This document shows, one piece after another, positions 33,377 through 45,103 of a DNA stretch of 64,000 bases. Source of the DNA: Undaria pinnatifida (taxonomy: Eukaryota > Sar > Phaeophyceae > Laminariales > Alariaceae). Under the pieces are notes generated by a model. The model did no database searches and was not told the DNA's origin. It saw only the letters and a list, made by a program, of their open reading frames with translations. A program made the translations under genes and the position numbers. The stretch spans positions 22,614,573 through 22,678,572 of the forward strand of contig JABAKD010000016.1 in the NCBI GenBank assembly GCA_012845835.1, given 5' to 3'. How positions within the stretch are numbered: position 1 is the stretch's first letter; every line of letters starts with the position of its first letter.

Positions 33377-34743
33377 CGGAATTATCCACGTGCACCTGTA
33401 TCCGCGCATCTGCCCAATGCGGCCAAGAATGAAACGCGCAACGCTCCGCTGTCTGCTGATAGCAGCATTTTAGGTATAACCGATTTGCCATCAGACGTCG
33501 GGGGTGGTAGCGGTTTTGGTTTCAAAAAACGCAGGTCGTGCGTTTGTGCATTCTGGAGGGCTGGGGGGCAAGGAGTAGAGCTTGGTTTGGCACATTACGT
33601 CAGATGGCTGGTGACCCACCCCCCCTTTTCCCATCTCAAGCAGTATCATGCGGTGGGGATTCTGGCGGCACGCTGTGGGATTCCTGGCGCCTGGGCCCTT
33701 CGACATCAATGGTTGTGCCCACGTCACCGATGATATATATATAGAAACACCATGAACTATGTAAGGTTAGAATAGCTGAGAGTTGAAGTTTGAGGCCTGG
33801 GATTGATTGACAGCTACAAGTTACAATGCGTAGCCGGCGCACATACAGTGACGCGTTTGTCACGTCCTCTATTTTGCAGAACAGGCTCCTACGGGTCGTG
33901 CGCGATGCTCTTCAAACCCTGGGGGACAGGATGAATACTGGCGTCGAAGGAAATGCCCGCGGGGCCGACATACATTTGGTTAATATTGCGCAATAAAGTA
34001 CTTAACGAATCCATAATGGTTGGTGAGGTTTTATGATGACTGCACTTTGCAGGCATATCAACACTGTATTCCGCACGTTGAAATCCCGGTGTTGTTGTTC
34101 TCGGTAGTTAGGTTGACGTTGTGCCTGCGCTTGGATGGCTTATCCGGTGATCCGCATTGGTCTGTTTGTGTGCTATAACCGGCGTCCACGTCCATACCGT
34201 ATTGTTGGGTATACGATGGCAGTTGCGTTCAAGTGGGGAGGTAGTTCAACCAATGTTCGAACGTTAGCAAGAGACACGAGCCTTGCGCATTTTATATCAT
34301 ACGTGTAGTTGTGACGAGGAGAACACGACACACCCTACGATTGGTAAATAATTTCCGTGTTTAGCATTTAAACCTTTTTCTAACGCCTCGGGCGATTCGG
34401 AGGCTTGCTCATCATCCACTAAAAGCACGATCGTAAGGCATGGACGTACGGCTGCCGTCTTTCGGTCATATCATACGCCATAACGTCAGAGACCCCACGC
34501 TGCAGTTATGCTGGGTATTTGTGGGCCTTGGCTGGGACCTACTCGTTCGTTTACGTCTATGATTTCATATCGTCCATAGGGTTTTGAACGCTGGGGCCCC
34601 GAACCAAAATCGTCGAAAACTTGTCTCATATTTATGCGATAACAACGGTTTGTATGCCTAAGGTGCGGGTTAGTCCATCGAGTATCTCTGTCTGTATTTA
34701 GCTCCTCAGATGGTGAGGGGCCTCTCAGGAAATGAAAACGGCG
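33377..34743. other. 3' flank of the LRR-EGF-vWD gene; no second gene recognised
   Basis: An AATAAA-type signal (CAATAAAGT) at about 34001 could end the transcript. A short TA run lies at 33731-33741. Confidence 0.4.
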
Positions 34744-35914
34744 CGCCTTTATTGTGGGTTGAGTTGAACTAAGGAAACAATTTGTAGAAGTACACCTTGA
34801 GCTCTTTGTCGATATGTAGCCGGGAGTTCATATAGTGCCATTTGGCGTCTGTGTCTGCGGTCAATATCGTCTCAGTCCCGGCAAGGTCTAAACGTGCGTT
34901 ATCATGGCTTCCTGGCGGAGCCACGTCATATGCCGAACGTGTCGATGACATCCACAAATGCGGTATTTTGGTACCTTTGAAACGTCTTTGGTACCCTTGT
35001 AACGTATGCATTGGTATTGATTCGGTCACAGGAGAACCAACGGGTGTGAAAATGGGCGTTTCTGAGCGGCGAAAAGGAAAGGGGCCCTGGTAGACTCGGA
35101 GTTCGTTTGTGTATGCCGAAATACACCCCCCTACTCCCCGCGTTAAAGAATTCTAATGATGGCGCACACTTATGCCACATTGAAACGAAACATGTATTTG
35201 TTTCCAGAAAAACGAAGACCAAAATACATGGTACACCTATCATGTTTACACAAGCGACCATTGAGGGCCCAATCGTTTCGTATTAGTGGATTATCGTGCT
35301 CACGCGTGCATGTTGGCTTATTATAAAAAGGGTTAGTACACAAATGCAACTAGATGATACCCGCGCTCGTGTCATCATCTACGATTCATGTCGAGACTAA
35401 CACGACAAATGTCTGATCAGAGATCGACCAGACGTATTCACCGTGTGTACCCGCTATATGCCTCACCATCAGCCACTAGTATTTCTGCACATCATTTGAG
35501 GCAGATAGGAGCTCTCACATCAAATGTTAATTGTAACCTGTAAAGCGAAGTCAGAACGATGAGCATAAGGTATTTTCTCGATAACGCCATGAACCCATGA
35601 ACTAAAAAAACGTTCATCTGGTACCGTTATCCGCTGAACACAAGGCCTGCGCATGCTAAACAAAATCAGTCAGCGAATCCACCTCAATTAGATTAAATAC
35701 GAGCCGAACGGGCGAGTCGTCGAATGTGGGCCATGAGGGAGTCAACCAGGAAACCCACGGATGCCGACCCAGTCATTTATAATATATAGGCAACGGTGTG
35801 TCATGGGGATGACGCCACTACCACACTACTCCGCCCCACGTTCTTAGTGTGGTGGGCACTGGGCTTTAGCTACTGCCGCTGAAAGACATCGAGCTTCACT
35901 CTTAACTCGTGTTG
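34744..35914. other. No gene recognised
   Basis: The minus frame 34769-35029 (86 codons) and plus frame 34842-35093 overlap and have no motif. The region leads into the gypsy remnant. Confidence 0.35.
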
Positions 35915-37190
35915 TGCTCCTGCCGAAGAACACCTTCTCCCTTCAGTCTTTTCCTCGATCGTGATGCACGCACGCAACTTGATGCTACGCACCCCGAAAT
36001 CGATGGTGGTCATTTCAGAGGCGGGATGCACAGTTACGTGGCCGACAATCGTCAAGCGCACAAGGAGGTACAGGATGTACGGATGACCCTATTGAAAATA
36101 GATAAGGGACCAAGGCTACGGTAGGGGGGGTACCCCCATTTTCACTGGTGTGTTTGAGCCACTCGCACGAGTAGCTCTGTACCCTACGGATGAAGATGGT
36201 TTAGGCACTTGATTTGGCGCAGCTTAGATCACCTTTGCATTGCGGATTGATTTCGTCAACGTAAAACATAAAGAAAACATAAGATTGCATAGGAACAAAG
36301 GGGTTACTCGCGCGAGTGACCCCTAGCCACTGAAATAAAAGGCCCAAAAGGGGACCCCCCTACCGTAGCCTGGGTCAAGGACAGACATAAACGTCGTGAG
36401 AGTCTGAAAGCTGAAATCAGTCAGACCTCGGTGGGAACCCGTGTTGTTGTCGGAGACAAGGTGCTGGTGAAGGAGGCGGAGCCTGTTATAGCAAGGGAGG
36501 AGATAGATCATGAACCAGCCCACGAGAACTGGAACGGACCTTGGGAGGTGACTGAAGTTGTCTCACCAGGATTCCGATACATCGTCAGGATGAATGGGCG
36601 AGGGATTCGCCGACAACGGGCGTCAGCAGCGAAAACCAAGTTGTTCCACTGACGTCCGGACGACCTCAGTCACGACTTCGAAAACGAATTCGCTCACCTG
36701 GCATGGGTAGTTGACCTCGGACTTGTGGAGCCATCGACCGTAACGTCGCCTATGTATACGCTATTAGACAGAAAGGCTGTGATGGGTCAGGACAACGTTT
36801 GAAAGTGTCGATCAAGGGACGGTTCGTGGATGGCACAGAGTCGCAGTGGCTGTCCGAAGGGGAGGCACGAGACAAAGTCATCCATTCACAGCTGAACGTT
36901 TTCCATGTGATGTGGGAAACGTATAACGGAGCGGAGTGCCATGCGTGGCCGACTTCGACGCAAACGTGCAAGAAAAGGGATGAGATCGACCTCGAGCAAG
37001 CGTTGGAACAACACCCCGTGGGCACCGTGATCTGGAGGAAATTCGCAGACGCTAAAGGCACCAAGAAGCGTCACCTTTCAAAGATCTTCAACTACAAGTC
37101 ACCGTACTGGCGGTCTCGGTACGCAGACGGAGATTGAGAGGAGGTCAACAAATGTAAGATCCTGGAAGCTAGAAGGACCGGGTATACGCA
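35915..37190 (+). pseudogene. Ty3/gypsy integrase C-terminal remnant, split by a MITE
   Basis: Before the MITE a frame reads PFSLFLDRDARTQLDATHPE and then HKEVQDVRMTLLK, the end of the integrase core. After it comes RVVVGDKVLVKEAEP, NWNGPWEVTEVV and ASAAKTKLFH, the usual GDxVLV...WxGPxxV fold of a gypsy integrase C-terminus. Downstream are FENEFAHLAWVVDLGLVEPS, SPMYTLLDRKAVMG, and a trailing block with GTVIWRKFADAKG and YWRSRYADGD. Integrase inserts element DNA in the nucleus. Defects include a TGA at 36650, a one-base shift near 36799, a TGA at 37135, and loss of everything upstream, including reverse transcriptase and LTRs. Confidence 0.75.
36113..36371. mobile_element. MITE copy 1, 259 bp, inside the gypsy remnant
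   Basis: Terminal inverted repeats begin AGGCTACGGTAGGGGGG on both ends and extend imperfectly through a CCCC step. Subterminal motifs are GAGCCACTCGCACGAGTAGC on the left and the palindrome ACTCGCGCGAGT (36306-36317) on the right. Flanks GGGACCAAGG and GGGTCAAGG are similar and could be a decayed target duplication. No coding capacity. It is younger than the gypsy remnant it interrupts. Confidence 0.8.
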
Positions 37191-38276
37191 ATCCGGTCCC
37201 CGTTAAAACGAGGATGGTGGAGTGGAGGTTGATGGAGAATGGGAGAAGACGTCAGCCGAAGATCCACTAGCGAGTATGATGAAGGCCTCGGCCTACCCAT
37301 GTTACAGGCAAAAGCCGGGAAGTGGTGGATAAGAGGCTTCCAGCTGGAGCCCTTGATGAGAAGTACAAGCAATTGCCAAGTCCAGCAGTACCAATCTGGG
37401 AGCTAATGCGGAATAGCGCGAAGCCCGGGGTCCCTACCCCCGAAAAGACGCCTATCCATGAAAATGGTAGACGCCACTCATTCGAGCCTCATGGTAATCG
37501 AAACACGACAAATCGTGGCCAAAGGCCCTCACTCGTACTCCAGTGTTTCCACAGCACAGTTAGCACGGTATTCCTATAAAAAAGGGCTGGGGGGGTGTTG
37601 CAGCGGATTGACATGGTGTCACGTAAAAAGAGTAGCGGAATACTACCTAGGTCTGAACAACCTCAGTCAGTCTAGAAAGCGTATCGCTCACGGTCTCAGG
37701 CTAAATACACACGAAGCCAAACAAGAGAAAACGGAACCTGAACTTGATCTGACAAACACGTGAGTGACTGCGAACCGAGCCTGAGTACAGCGATCGTTAC
37801 GCTCAGGTATTACTGGAGGTTTAAGTCGGAGATCGGATATATAGCACTAGAGCTTAAAAGAGGACTGCGTGAGACAAGACTGGAGTTTGCAGCAAGATGT
37901 TGTAACAAGCTGACGCGAGAAATCATCCTGAAGGCATACACGGAGACAACGAACTAGAAGCGGTGAGAGACTGGGGACAAAGAGTTGAAGACCTGGGTGT
38001 GTGTGTCAAAAACAGCAGTCATGTTTCTTTACAATTATACAAGAAATTGTTCGTTCGGTACACCGAAAGAGGGGGTTGGTTGCCTTGCATTGGCCGCAGA
38101 CACTTAGATGCTTACTTCGAACAACATGGATCGAGGCCAAAACGAGATGGCATGTTGCTGGTAGCGACGCGGCGAATGCATCATGCATGCAATGTGGACG
38201 AAAAGTTGTTATGCCTCAATGTTACAAATAGGTCGATCGATAGGCGATGTATTCATGCACGCACAGAAAGTAGCAT
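37191..38276 (+). other. Run of short plus-strand frames, unrecognised
   Basis: Frames at 37322-37579, 37458-37763, 37760-37957 and 37963-38283 follow one another on the plus strand and contain few minus-strand competitors. They may be a decayed continuation of the gypsy transcript or of a host gene. No domain is recognised. Confidence 0.3.
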
Positions 38277-38277
38277 T

Positions 38278-38350
38278 CCCTGATGGTCCAACTGTTAGGA
38301 TATACGACATTCGATATTAATAGGCCCGGGTTCAATACCGGCTAGAAAGC
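38278..38350 (+). tRNA. tRNA-Glu-like sequence (pseudogene or SINE head)
   Basis: TGGTCCAACTGTTAGGATAT resembles the D-arm/A box of tRNA-Glu, the TTC anticodon triplet follows in ACATTCGAT, and GGGTTCAATACC is a near-consensus B box. The acceptor arms do not pair, so a functional tRNA is unlikely. R1 copy 4 begins about 110 bp downstream. Confidence 0.4.
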
Positions 38351-38456
38351 CATATTTCGGGGAGGAACCCAGCGCCCTCCACAAATTTGCTACATTTGCC
38401 GCCACTTCTTACGTGTGAGGCGCTGAAAAAAGCTAGACTCATATCATAAACAATGA

Positions 38457-39200
38457 AAATACACTCCAGCTGTGAGATCGAAGATTTCGTCGAAACTCAT
38501 CTTTGCAAGCTGTGTGCGATACTCCGATCGCGCGTATTACGAGTTTCGTGTCCTCATGAAGGATATAGGTCGGCGACTCCCCTTACAACTACAGTGTAGC
38601 TATCAGGGTCAACAGGGTGATGTTATTCAGTCTGTGCACGGAAACTATAAAACCCGCTTCTGAGGGGGCCAAATTCTGACAGCTGTGGAGGGAAATATAT
38701 CCGTTTATCAAGTAAATCCTGTGAGTCGAACAACCGGTGAGGGGGGGGCGGCGTTTTAAAGGACGTGGGGGCCTGGGTTTGATCAAAAGCGAGCGGAGTT
38801 GGAGGGGGGGTGGGGGGGGGGCAGACGGTCGGGCAATTTGTGCGTGGAAGCTATAAATCCTTTTAAGGGCATAAATTTGACGGTTTTAGGAAAGAAAAAA
38901 AAAAAGAAAATGCACCAGCTTATCATAGGAGGGGGGTTGGGGCGGGGGTGGGGCGTGTGGGGCAGCTCAATCTGTGCGTGGAAATTATACGTTATTTTGA
39001 GGCGATTATTGCGACAGTTTTGAAAGAATGCACCAGTGTATCATGTACATCCTGACGGTTTTCGGAAGAATGCATCAGTTTATCATGTATATCCTCGTGT
39101 AAGTCGTACAATCAATTGTTAGAGAGAGGGCGGAGTGTTCGAGGGGGTGGGGTGGGGGGGTTAGGGAGGTGGGGTGTGTGGGTGGGGAGGAGGGGGGGGG
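38457..39200 (+). repeat. R1, copy 4, with extra internal subunits
   Basis: It opens with ACACTCCAGCTGTGAGATCG and keeps CTCCGATCGCGCGTATTACG, GTCGGCGACTCCCC, GTCTGTGCACGG and GGACGTGGGGGCCTGG. Subunits restart at about 38628, 38830 and 38968, and the TATCATGTA(C/T)ATCCT segment is itself duplicated near 39035 and 39085. It ends in G-rich low complexity. Confidence 0.75.
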
Positions 39201-40530
39201 GGGTGGTTCAAGCATATTTAGTCTTACCTGGTCGCTTCTTGATTCCAACAAGCGGACGGATTTGTCGTGCGGGACGGATTACGAGCGTGCAGATAGCGCT
39301 TCAGGTGCCGCAGGTGCAAGCGTTGCGTGCCTCTTATTCACTCTCAGCACTCAGTTCACATGTTCACAGTGCTCAAGTTCACCGGTTCACAGTTTTAATG
39401 TTATTGTGCTTCCCAAGTGATCGACGTACCCCAGCTCTCCATCTAAGCCTACGCTCGTTGGTCGATCCCCTCCTATGCTATCCAGTCGAGGTCCTGCAAC
39501 TCCGGTTCGTTTACATACTGCACCTCCGGTTCGTTTATAAAAAATATTGAAGAATGCCTCTTGCTCGTCATGACAGTAGTGTCCTTCATGAAGCTGTCCA
39601 TACACGTAGCGTACTAGCCTATGCTACAGGGGAGATCTCGAGGTAAAGTTAACGTTACGTGTTATTGACCTTTGTTTTACGGCAGGAGGTAGTGCGCTTT
39701 GATAGTGGTGGTTCGGTGATACGGGGTATAAGGCATACACTATAGGTAGAGGAACAGGTGGTACATTTCACAATGCCGTTCCCATAGCCAGTCACAAATA
39801 TGCACGTGAGTACGTTGATTTATGCATGAGTCCCTGCACTCGCCGCTGATCCATGAACTGTATGAGTTGGTTAAAGAGGTACTGGCTTACTTTCGCTTGC
39901 GCCACAGCGTTTGTGGGCATGGACAAAGGTGCCATTTGTTTCTTTTTATTTCTCGGGGTGGACACTGGTTTTACTAGCTGCCCATTGGATCGGACTTATG
40001 CTGTCTTGCGGTATTCACATGGGGTACGCGTGGCGAAAGGGTTATTGATATTTTCAGTAGGAGAGTACGTGTGACTTGCTTTGATAGAATATCGTCTAGC
40101 GTACAATGTTCATTCCATAACATGTACATGGAGTTTAGATAACGTTGAATGCTAGGCACGGTCTCCGCTATCGAGTCGACGTTCTCGGCGCCTACTCTCG
40201 ACTGTCGGCGTTTTGAATGGTTGCATATAACCCGAATGATAGACGAGGACATTGGCTACTCTTAGATAACACGCGCAAAAGAATTGGGCACAGTTGTCAT
40301 GTGCCTTTTATGTTGGAGGGTCGGTGCATTTGTCGTTGCCGGTGTCGAATCGCACTACAGAGGCTTGTGTTGCATGTGTCATTATAGCGTCAAGCGTGGG
40401 AAAGCACGATTTAGCTTGAATTTGATGGCGTGCAATATTCAACTGCATGTACATGTGTAATCATAGGGTTCGAACACCGCGTTGTTTACGCGGCATCGTA
40501 TAGTCTACGCAGCGAATATTTCAAAGATTA
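39201..40530. other. No gene recognised
   Basis: The 144-codon plus frame 39116-39550 begins in the G-rich R1 tail and has no motif. A small TCCGGTTCGTTTA direct repeat lies at 39501 and 39525. Confidence 0.35.
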
Positions 40531-40531
40531 T

Positions 40532-40588
40532 TATACACTCCAGCTGTGAGATCGATTTTCTTGTCGAAAATTATCTTTGCAAGCTAAA
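40532..40588 (+). repeat. R1, fragment of the 5' end
   Basis: ACACTCCAGCTGTGAGATCG then TTGTCGAAAATTATCTTTGC, after which similarity stops. Confidence 0.7.
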
Positions 40589-41449
40589 GATATCGACTAG
40601 TGACACGTTGTGTGGAAATCGTCCGAGTACGCGTTTTTGTGTGGTTTTTGCGTGTGTGTGCAACTCTGTTCGTGGCGGGTTATTGCTGAAGCATTAGTCT
40701 ATCTCGATCGAAAATGAGCAACCTTCGTCTGGCACATTTTGCGTTGTGTTGCATTTTCTGCGAACATGAGTTGTTTAGAAACTCAGCGAAAGCGGCTGCA
40801 CTCCCATGGTCTTACCTAATCTCCCATAAGGGTTGGCCAAACATTTTTATTTTATTTTATTTTTCAACCAAACATCTACATCTCCATAAAGTACGTCCAA
40901 TAAGGGTCCCCAGATAGATTGGCCAATCAGAAGCCTATCTGTGCATTTTCGACTAATCAAAAGAGTAGGGCGTGGGACAGGTGCGGCGCGATTAGCTGTG
41001 AGCTTGCTGCCTGTCTGTGTTTTGTTGCGGGTTGCTGGGTCTATGCGACAGTTTACGGCAAACTGACGCTGCTATGCGGGCGAAGCCAGTGGCTGCCGCC
41101 GAGCTGGTACTTGTCTCGCGTGGGGCCCGAATCGCCGTTGTTGCCATAGGGTATGCCTAGTGGAAGGCCAAAGGGGTCGAAATGCGCATCTAAGTCGCAG
41201 CGATCTGGCCCGGAAAGCCGTCTGGAGAAGGAACGCAAGGTGGCCGGGGCAAGCAGCACCTGAGCTCGTTGAGAGAGGTTGGAGATATCGGTGGATCTGC
41301 ACAGGAAAGCTTTTCAGCAGAGAGGGGGGGGGTCATCACGTGGTGCAACTTCCGCAGGAGGAGGAGGTCATGATAGCGCTGGTGGTACATCCAGCGATGG
41401 GAGTGACCATGGTGCAGGTGGATCGACCGGTGCTGCTGTTGTGTGTGTG

Positions 41450-42890
41450 TGTGTTCTTCCGTTCTTCTACTCGTCGACATCCAGCACACCCAGTGTCCGT
41501 ACTGATTCTTCACCCTAGAAAGATCAGCTCTGTGGTCACAAGCTACGACACAGAGATAATGCATCGTAATGCATTCGACAACGCAATGTCATGCCGTAGT
41601 ACTGGGTACGACAGGCACAACATACATACGTCAGCAACAGAAATACATTGGAAGAGAGAAAACGAAATAAACAAAAACAAAAACAAAAACAAGAACAAGA
41701 TAATAATAAGAAAACAAATAAAAAAAATAAATAAAAATAAAACAAAAATGAAACAAACAAAATGAAGGGGAAATCGAGGAAACAACCCAACCGGAAAGGA
41801 GAGCCAAAGCTCGGAAAAGAAACATGATAAAATAAAATAAAATAAAGTAAAGTAAAACCAAAATAAGATAATCCGAACACGAGCCAAAAACATGGACACG
41901 CAAGGAGGGAACAAAGGGGAAAAGAATACCCCAGAAATAGAAGAAAAGTGCTACGTACCTACTAGTCGGCCTGGTACCTTGCTACCCTGTCTGCCATCTC
42001 CTTCCTGCCTTCGTCCACCGCGGTCTCCCTTCTATTCCTCCTGTTGCCCCCCCTGCCCCCACTCCCTTGGACGGCTTTCCTTCTACTCCTCCTGTTTCTC
42101 CCCCTCCCCCCTTTGTGTTCTTCTCATTAAACCAAAATACCTTGTAAGAGAGAGAAACAACAAAAGAAACCAAGACAAAACAAACAAATAAATAAATAAA
42201 TTAAAAGGGGAGCCAAAGCTCGGGAGATAGAAAAATACCCCGGAAAAAAGGAAACAAGTAAAAGAAGGAAGACTGGGAGGGCTAAATAAAACAGGCTCGT
42301 CACCTACCCACCATGCAAGACTCCCTTCATAAGGATAAGAAGGGAAAAAAAAAAAGAAAAAAAATAAAAAGAAAGGAAATAAATAAATTCACGGAAAAAT
42401 CAAAGTACCAAGACATCACATTCCGAGCAGCCGCAGCAGTTGGCGGTACGAGTGGCATAGATAGAAAGGTTCCACCTACTAGTCGGCCTGGTACCTTGCT
42501 ACCCTGTCTGCGGTCTCCTTCCTACTTTCATCTACCGCGGTTTCCCTTCTACTCCTCCTGTCCCCCCCCCTGCCCCCATACCCTTGTGCGGTGTTCCTTC
42601 TACCCCTCCTGCTGCCCCCCCTCCCCCCGTTCCCTTCGACACCACCCACGGCGGATGCGCGGCGCTGTCTACACAGCTTTGCCTCATCCTCGTGCCACCT
42701 GCCCATGAACCGCTCAGCTGCTTCGAGGACCCCCCGGTACCACTTGCCCGCCTTTTTTGCTGCAGTGGGCCACAGCGCGGTCCCAACTCCAAAAACTAAG
42801 AGGGAGTGTTCCGTTGATCCCTCGTTGGCTTTGAACACCCTAAGGTCCTCAGCTATGGCTCTAGGCCAAGTCTTGAGTTGTCCTCCTGGT
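41450..42890. mobile_element. Insertion in copy B with A-rich tracts and a 530-bp-spaced repeat
   Basis: Copy A runs straight through this point, so this is an insertion in B (or a deletion in A). It contains AAACA/AAAAT-rich tracts (41665-41760, 41825-41870, 42180-42200, 42335-42390). It also contains two copies of a block beginning TACTAGTCGGCCTGGTACC (41956 and 42478) with CTTCCTTCTACTCCTCCTG-like C/T-rich sequence. No target duplication is obvious. Confidence 0.6.
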
Positions 42891-42895
42891 TTGTT
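42479..42895 (-). pseudogene. Possible retroelement C-terminal remnant with Arg-Gly-rich tail
   Basis: The minus frame includes LKTWPRAIAEDLRVF, TAAKKAGKWYRGVLEAAERF and MGRWHEDEAKL, followed by Arg/Gly-rich repeats from the C/T-rich block. The WxxxIAEDL then AAERFMGRWHEDE pattern loosely resembles C-terminal tails of non-LTR retrotransposon polyproteins. No reverse transcriptase is present and the A-rich tracts are on the wrong strand for a tail, so this is uncertain. Confidence 0.3.
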
Positions 42896-44019
42896 GTCGA
42901 AGTTGATGCGGTGAGACTATTGCCTGGCTTTGCAGTAGGATTCTACCGCTGTCTGCTGGTGGGTGACTGTCTGCCTATTGAGCAGCAGCCTCCCAGCAAC
43001 AAGAATTTAGCTCGTACCCACCAGAACAGCAGTACCACGATCAGGTCTAATTCTTCACGGTACCTGGTACCCGAGTAACGTATTTCTGCGGGATACCTGT
43101 CATAATAAGAAACAGAAGCACCAGGGTTAGTTTTCTTATTTGGGGAAGCGTACGTTTTACACTAATGTCAGGATCTACACTAACGTCAGCATGACTGGTC
43201 CCGACCTTCCTATTGCCCGGCCAATGCCAGTCTGCCTTTCTTGTTACCGCTAGATACCCATCAATAGCGTCCTGTACTGGATAAATATTTTTGCAGGAGG
43301 ATGTCGCCCCACGTCTTCGGTAAGAAATACTATGTAGCAGCCTGTACTGTCGGGCCTACAGTGGTACAACGTAGACTATAGACTAGTGCAGGACGCCGCA
43401 AGAGAAACAGAAGCACGACCCCGGCTGTGTTTCTCATTGTGAAAGGGTGCGTTCGACACTGACGTCTTTCAATACTGCTCCACAACTGTTTACGTACTGT
43501 CGTAGTCTGGTTTCCTCGATACACCGCTTCTTAATAGTCGTCCTGTTCTGTGCACTATGATAATGCGTACAACGTACCAGGAGCAGGTACGTACCAGGTA
43601 CATGGTACGTTGTAAATTGTACCAGGTACAACCTGTCAAAACATATGATACCAGCTAGTAGATGCGTGTTGTACAACAGTGCAACAGCAGAATTGGACCA
43701 CTAATGAGAAACAGAAGTATGACCCTGGCTGGGATTCTTAATAAGAAGAGGGTGCCTTCCACGACACCAAAACAAAACCGTTCCTGATCCGCCCTCCCTC
43801 TGTAAATCCCCATCTTGCTTTCTGGTTACCCTTTTATTGTCCAGTAGGTACAGTGCTGGGCACCTAGTGCAATAAGCAATAGGAATGCTTGCTTAGGACT
43901 GTTTTTTTCCTAGAAAAGGTGCGTTCTGCACAACAAAATCTTCAATACAACGCCCCCCGACTTCCTATGAGTGCTCTCTCCATATATCGTAAATTTTACC
44001 CTGCTTTCTTGTTACCCTG

Positions 44020-44669
44020 GACTGCGACGAGTACCATGAGGATACCATGGTTCACGCCACCGGCAAGGAGAAGATGCTTCCTTGTGTTGGACCGCCATTT
44101 CTGCCACGTCCCGGAGTTACTATAATACAGCAGCACCAAATCTCGCATCCTGCTGTTGTGGTCTGGCGTTTGATTTTTTCTCTACATATATGCATGTTTT
44201 TTGTGAACGTTTACGGGTAGATGAACACTCAAGGCTTGTTGTCTGGTCAAAATGTACATACAGTCAATTTTTTACCCCTACGTACTCGTACGCTCTCGTT
44301 CCGCTATCCGGAGGCAGGCGGTACTGTTGTTGTTTCTGGGGTACAGACGTTGTGACACGTCCGGCCGCTCCGGTCATGTCTCTGTACCTCGTACACCAGG
44401 AGGCGTCTTCGACGTCGGCGGAAGAATTTCTTGCACAGATCAAGCAATATGAAGAGGCCGGCAGGCACAAACTGACTGGCTCGGATCCGTACAACAACTT
44501 GGAGGTGCATCCTTCCGATCCCACGATGGTGCACAACACGGTCAACGTTGGAGACGGTCGCCTCTGTTCCGTGCTCGTCTGGGTGCCCGAGCAAACTCAC
44601 CCTCGCGGCATACCTGAAAAGACGGCCGCCTTGTCGGCAATTCAAGACAACTATAGACGCAGTTGTTAA
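44020..44669 (+). pseudogene. Longest open region of copy B
   Basis: 44020-44190 carries the MLPCVGPPFLPRPGVTI segment in one frame. A 195-codon frame at 44082-44669 contains EEFLAQIKQYEEAGRHKL, SDPYNNLEVHPSDPTM and LVWVPEQTHP. Copy A keeps GRHKLIGSDPY and SVPEQTH in the matching frame but has stops further upstream. A short intron between 44180 and 44268 (AG before TCAATTTTTT) would connect the two parts. No family is recognised. Confidence 0.35.
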
Positions 44670-45103
44670 GGGATGGACCCAGAGACTGACGCGGAGAGCT
44701 GTTATACGTGTTTCCGTTCAGACCTCTTGGACTACTTCTACAAATGCCGGAATAATAGCGGAGAGAACAACAAGAGGGAGCCTAGGGTGGGTTGTTTTTT
44801 TGGTATATTTGTTATTTTTCTCTTGTTCGTCGCAGAAGCAACTGATCGCGCGCACAACCGATTTTCCTAGCACAAGCTCCTGACCCTTCCTTCTCGCGTT
44901 CACTGCCGTTCTCTTGTTGTGTTTGCCCCTCCAGAACTGCCAGGCACAGGTTGCGGAGTCGTTACTGATAAATAGTAGGATCCACAAGAAAACCATCGGC
45001 TGAAGGTAGATGTTCATCACATCGTCAAATGAGGGTATGCCGAGTATTGGGTAAGCTGTCGAACCATGCGATAGATATCTTTTCTTTAGTATTGAAAAGG
45101 ATG

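Larger units (their letters stand above)
40799..44965 (+). mobile_element. Unclassified element, copy B (inverted partner of 3700-6540)
   Basis: Collinear with copy A in inverted orientation from GGCTGCACTCCCATGGTC-like sequence near 40797 to CTGGCAGTTCTGGAGG-like sequence near 44940. It is longer than A because about 1.44 kb (41450-42890) is absent from A. Plus-strand conserved frames run in order: ATG plus GRPKGSK from 41153, QEEEVMIALVV at 41355, YRCLLVGD at 42948, VFGKKYYVAACTVG at 43315, the PRPGVTI segment at 44100 and the GRHKLTGSDPY segment at 44460. Several have plausible splice acceptors (TTTGCAG at 42935 and GCCTCCGCAG at the equivalent site in A). No catalytic motif is recognised. 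Confidence 0.75.

Noticed and set aside
41536-41914. Hydrophobic minus-strand frames resembling membrane proteins
   Set aside because: They translate the AAACA/AAAAT-rich tract (Phe-Leu-Ile-Val-rich), a low-complexity artefact.
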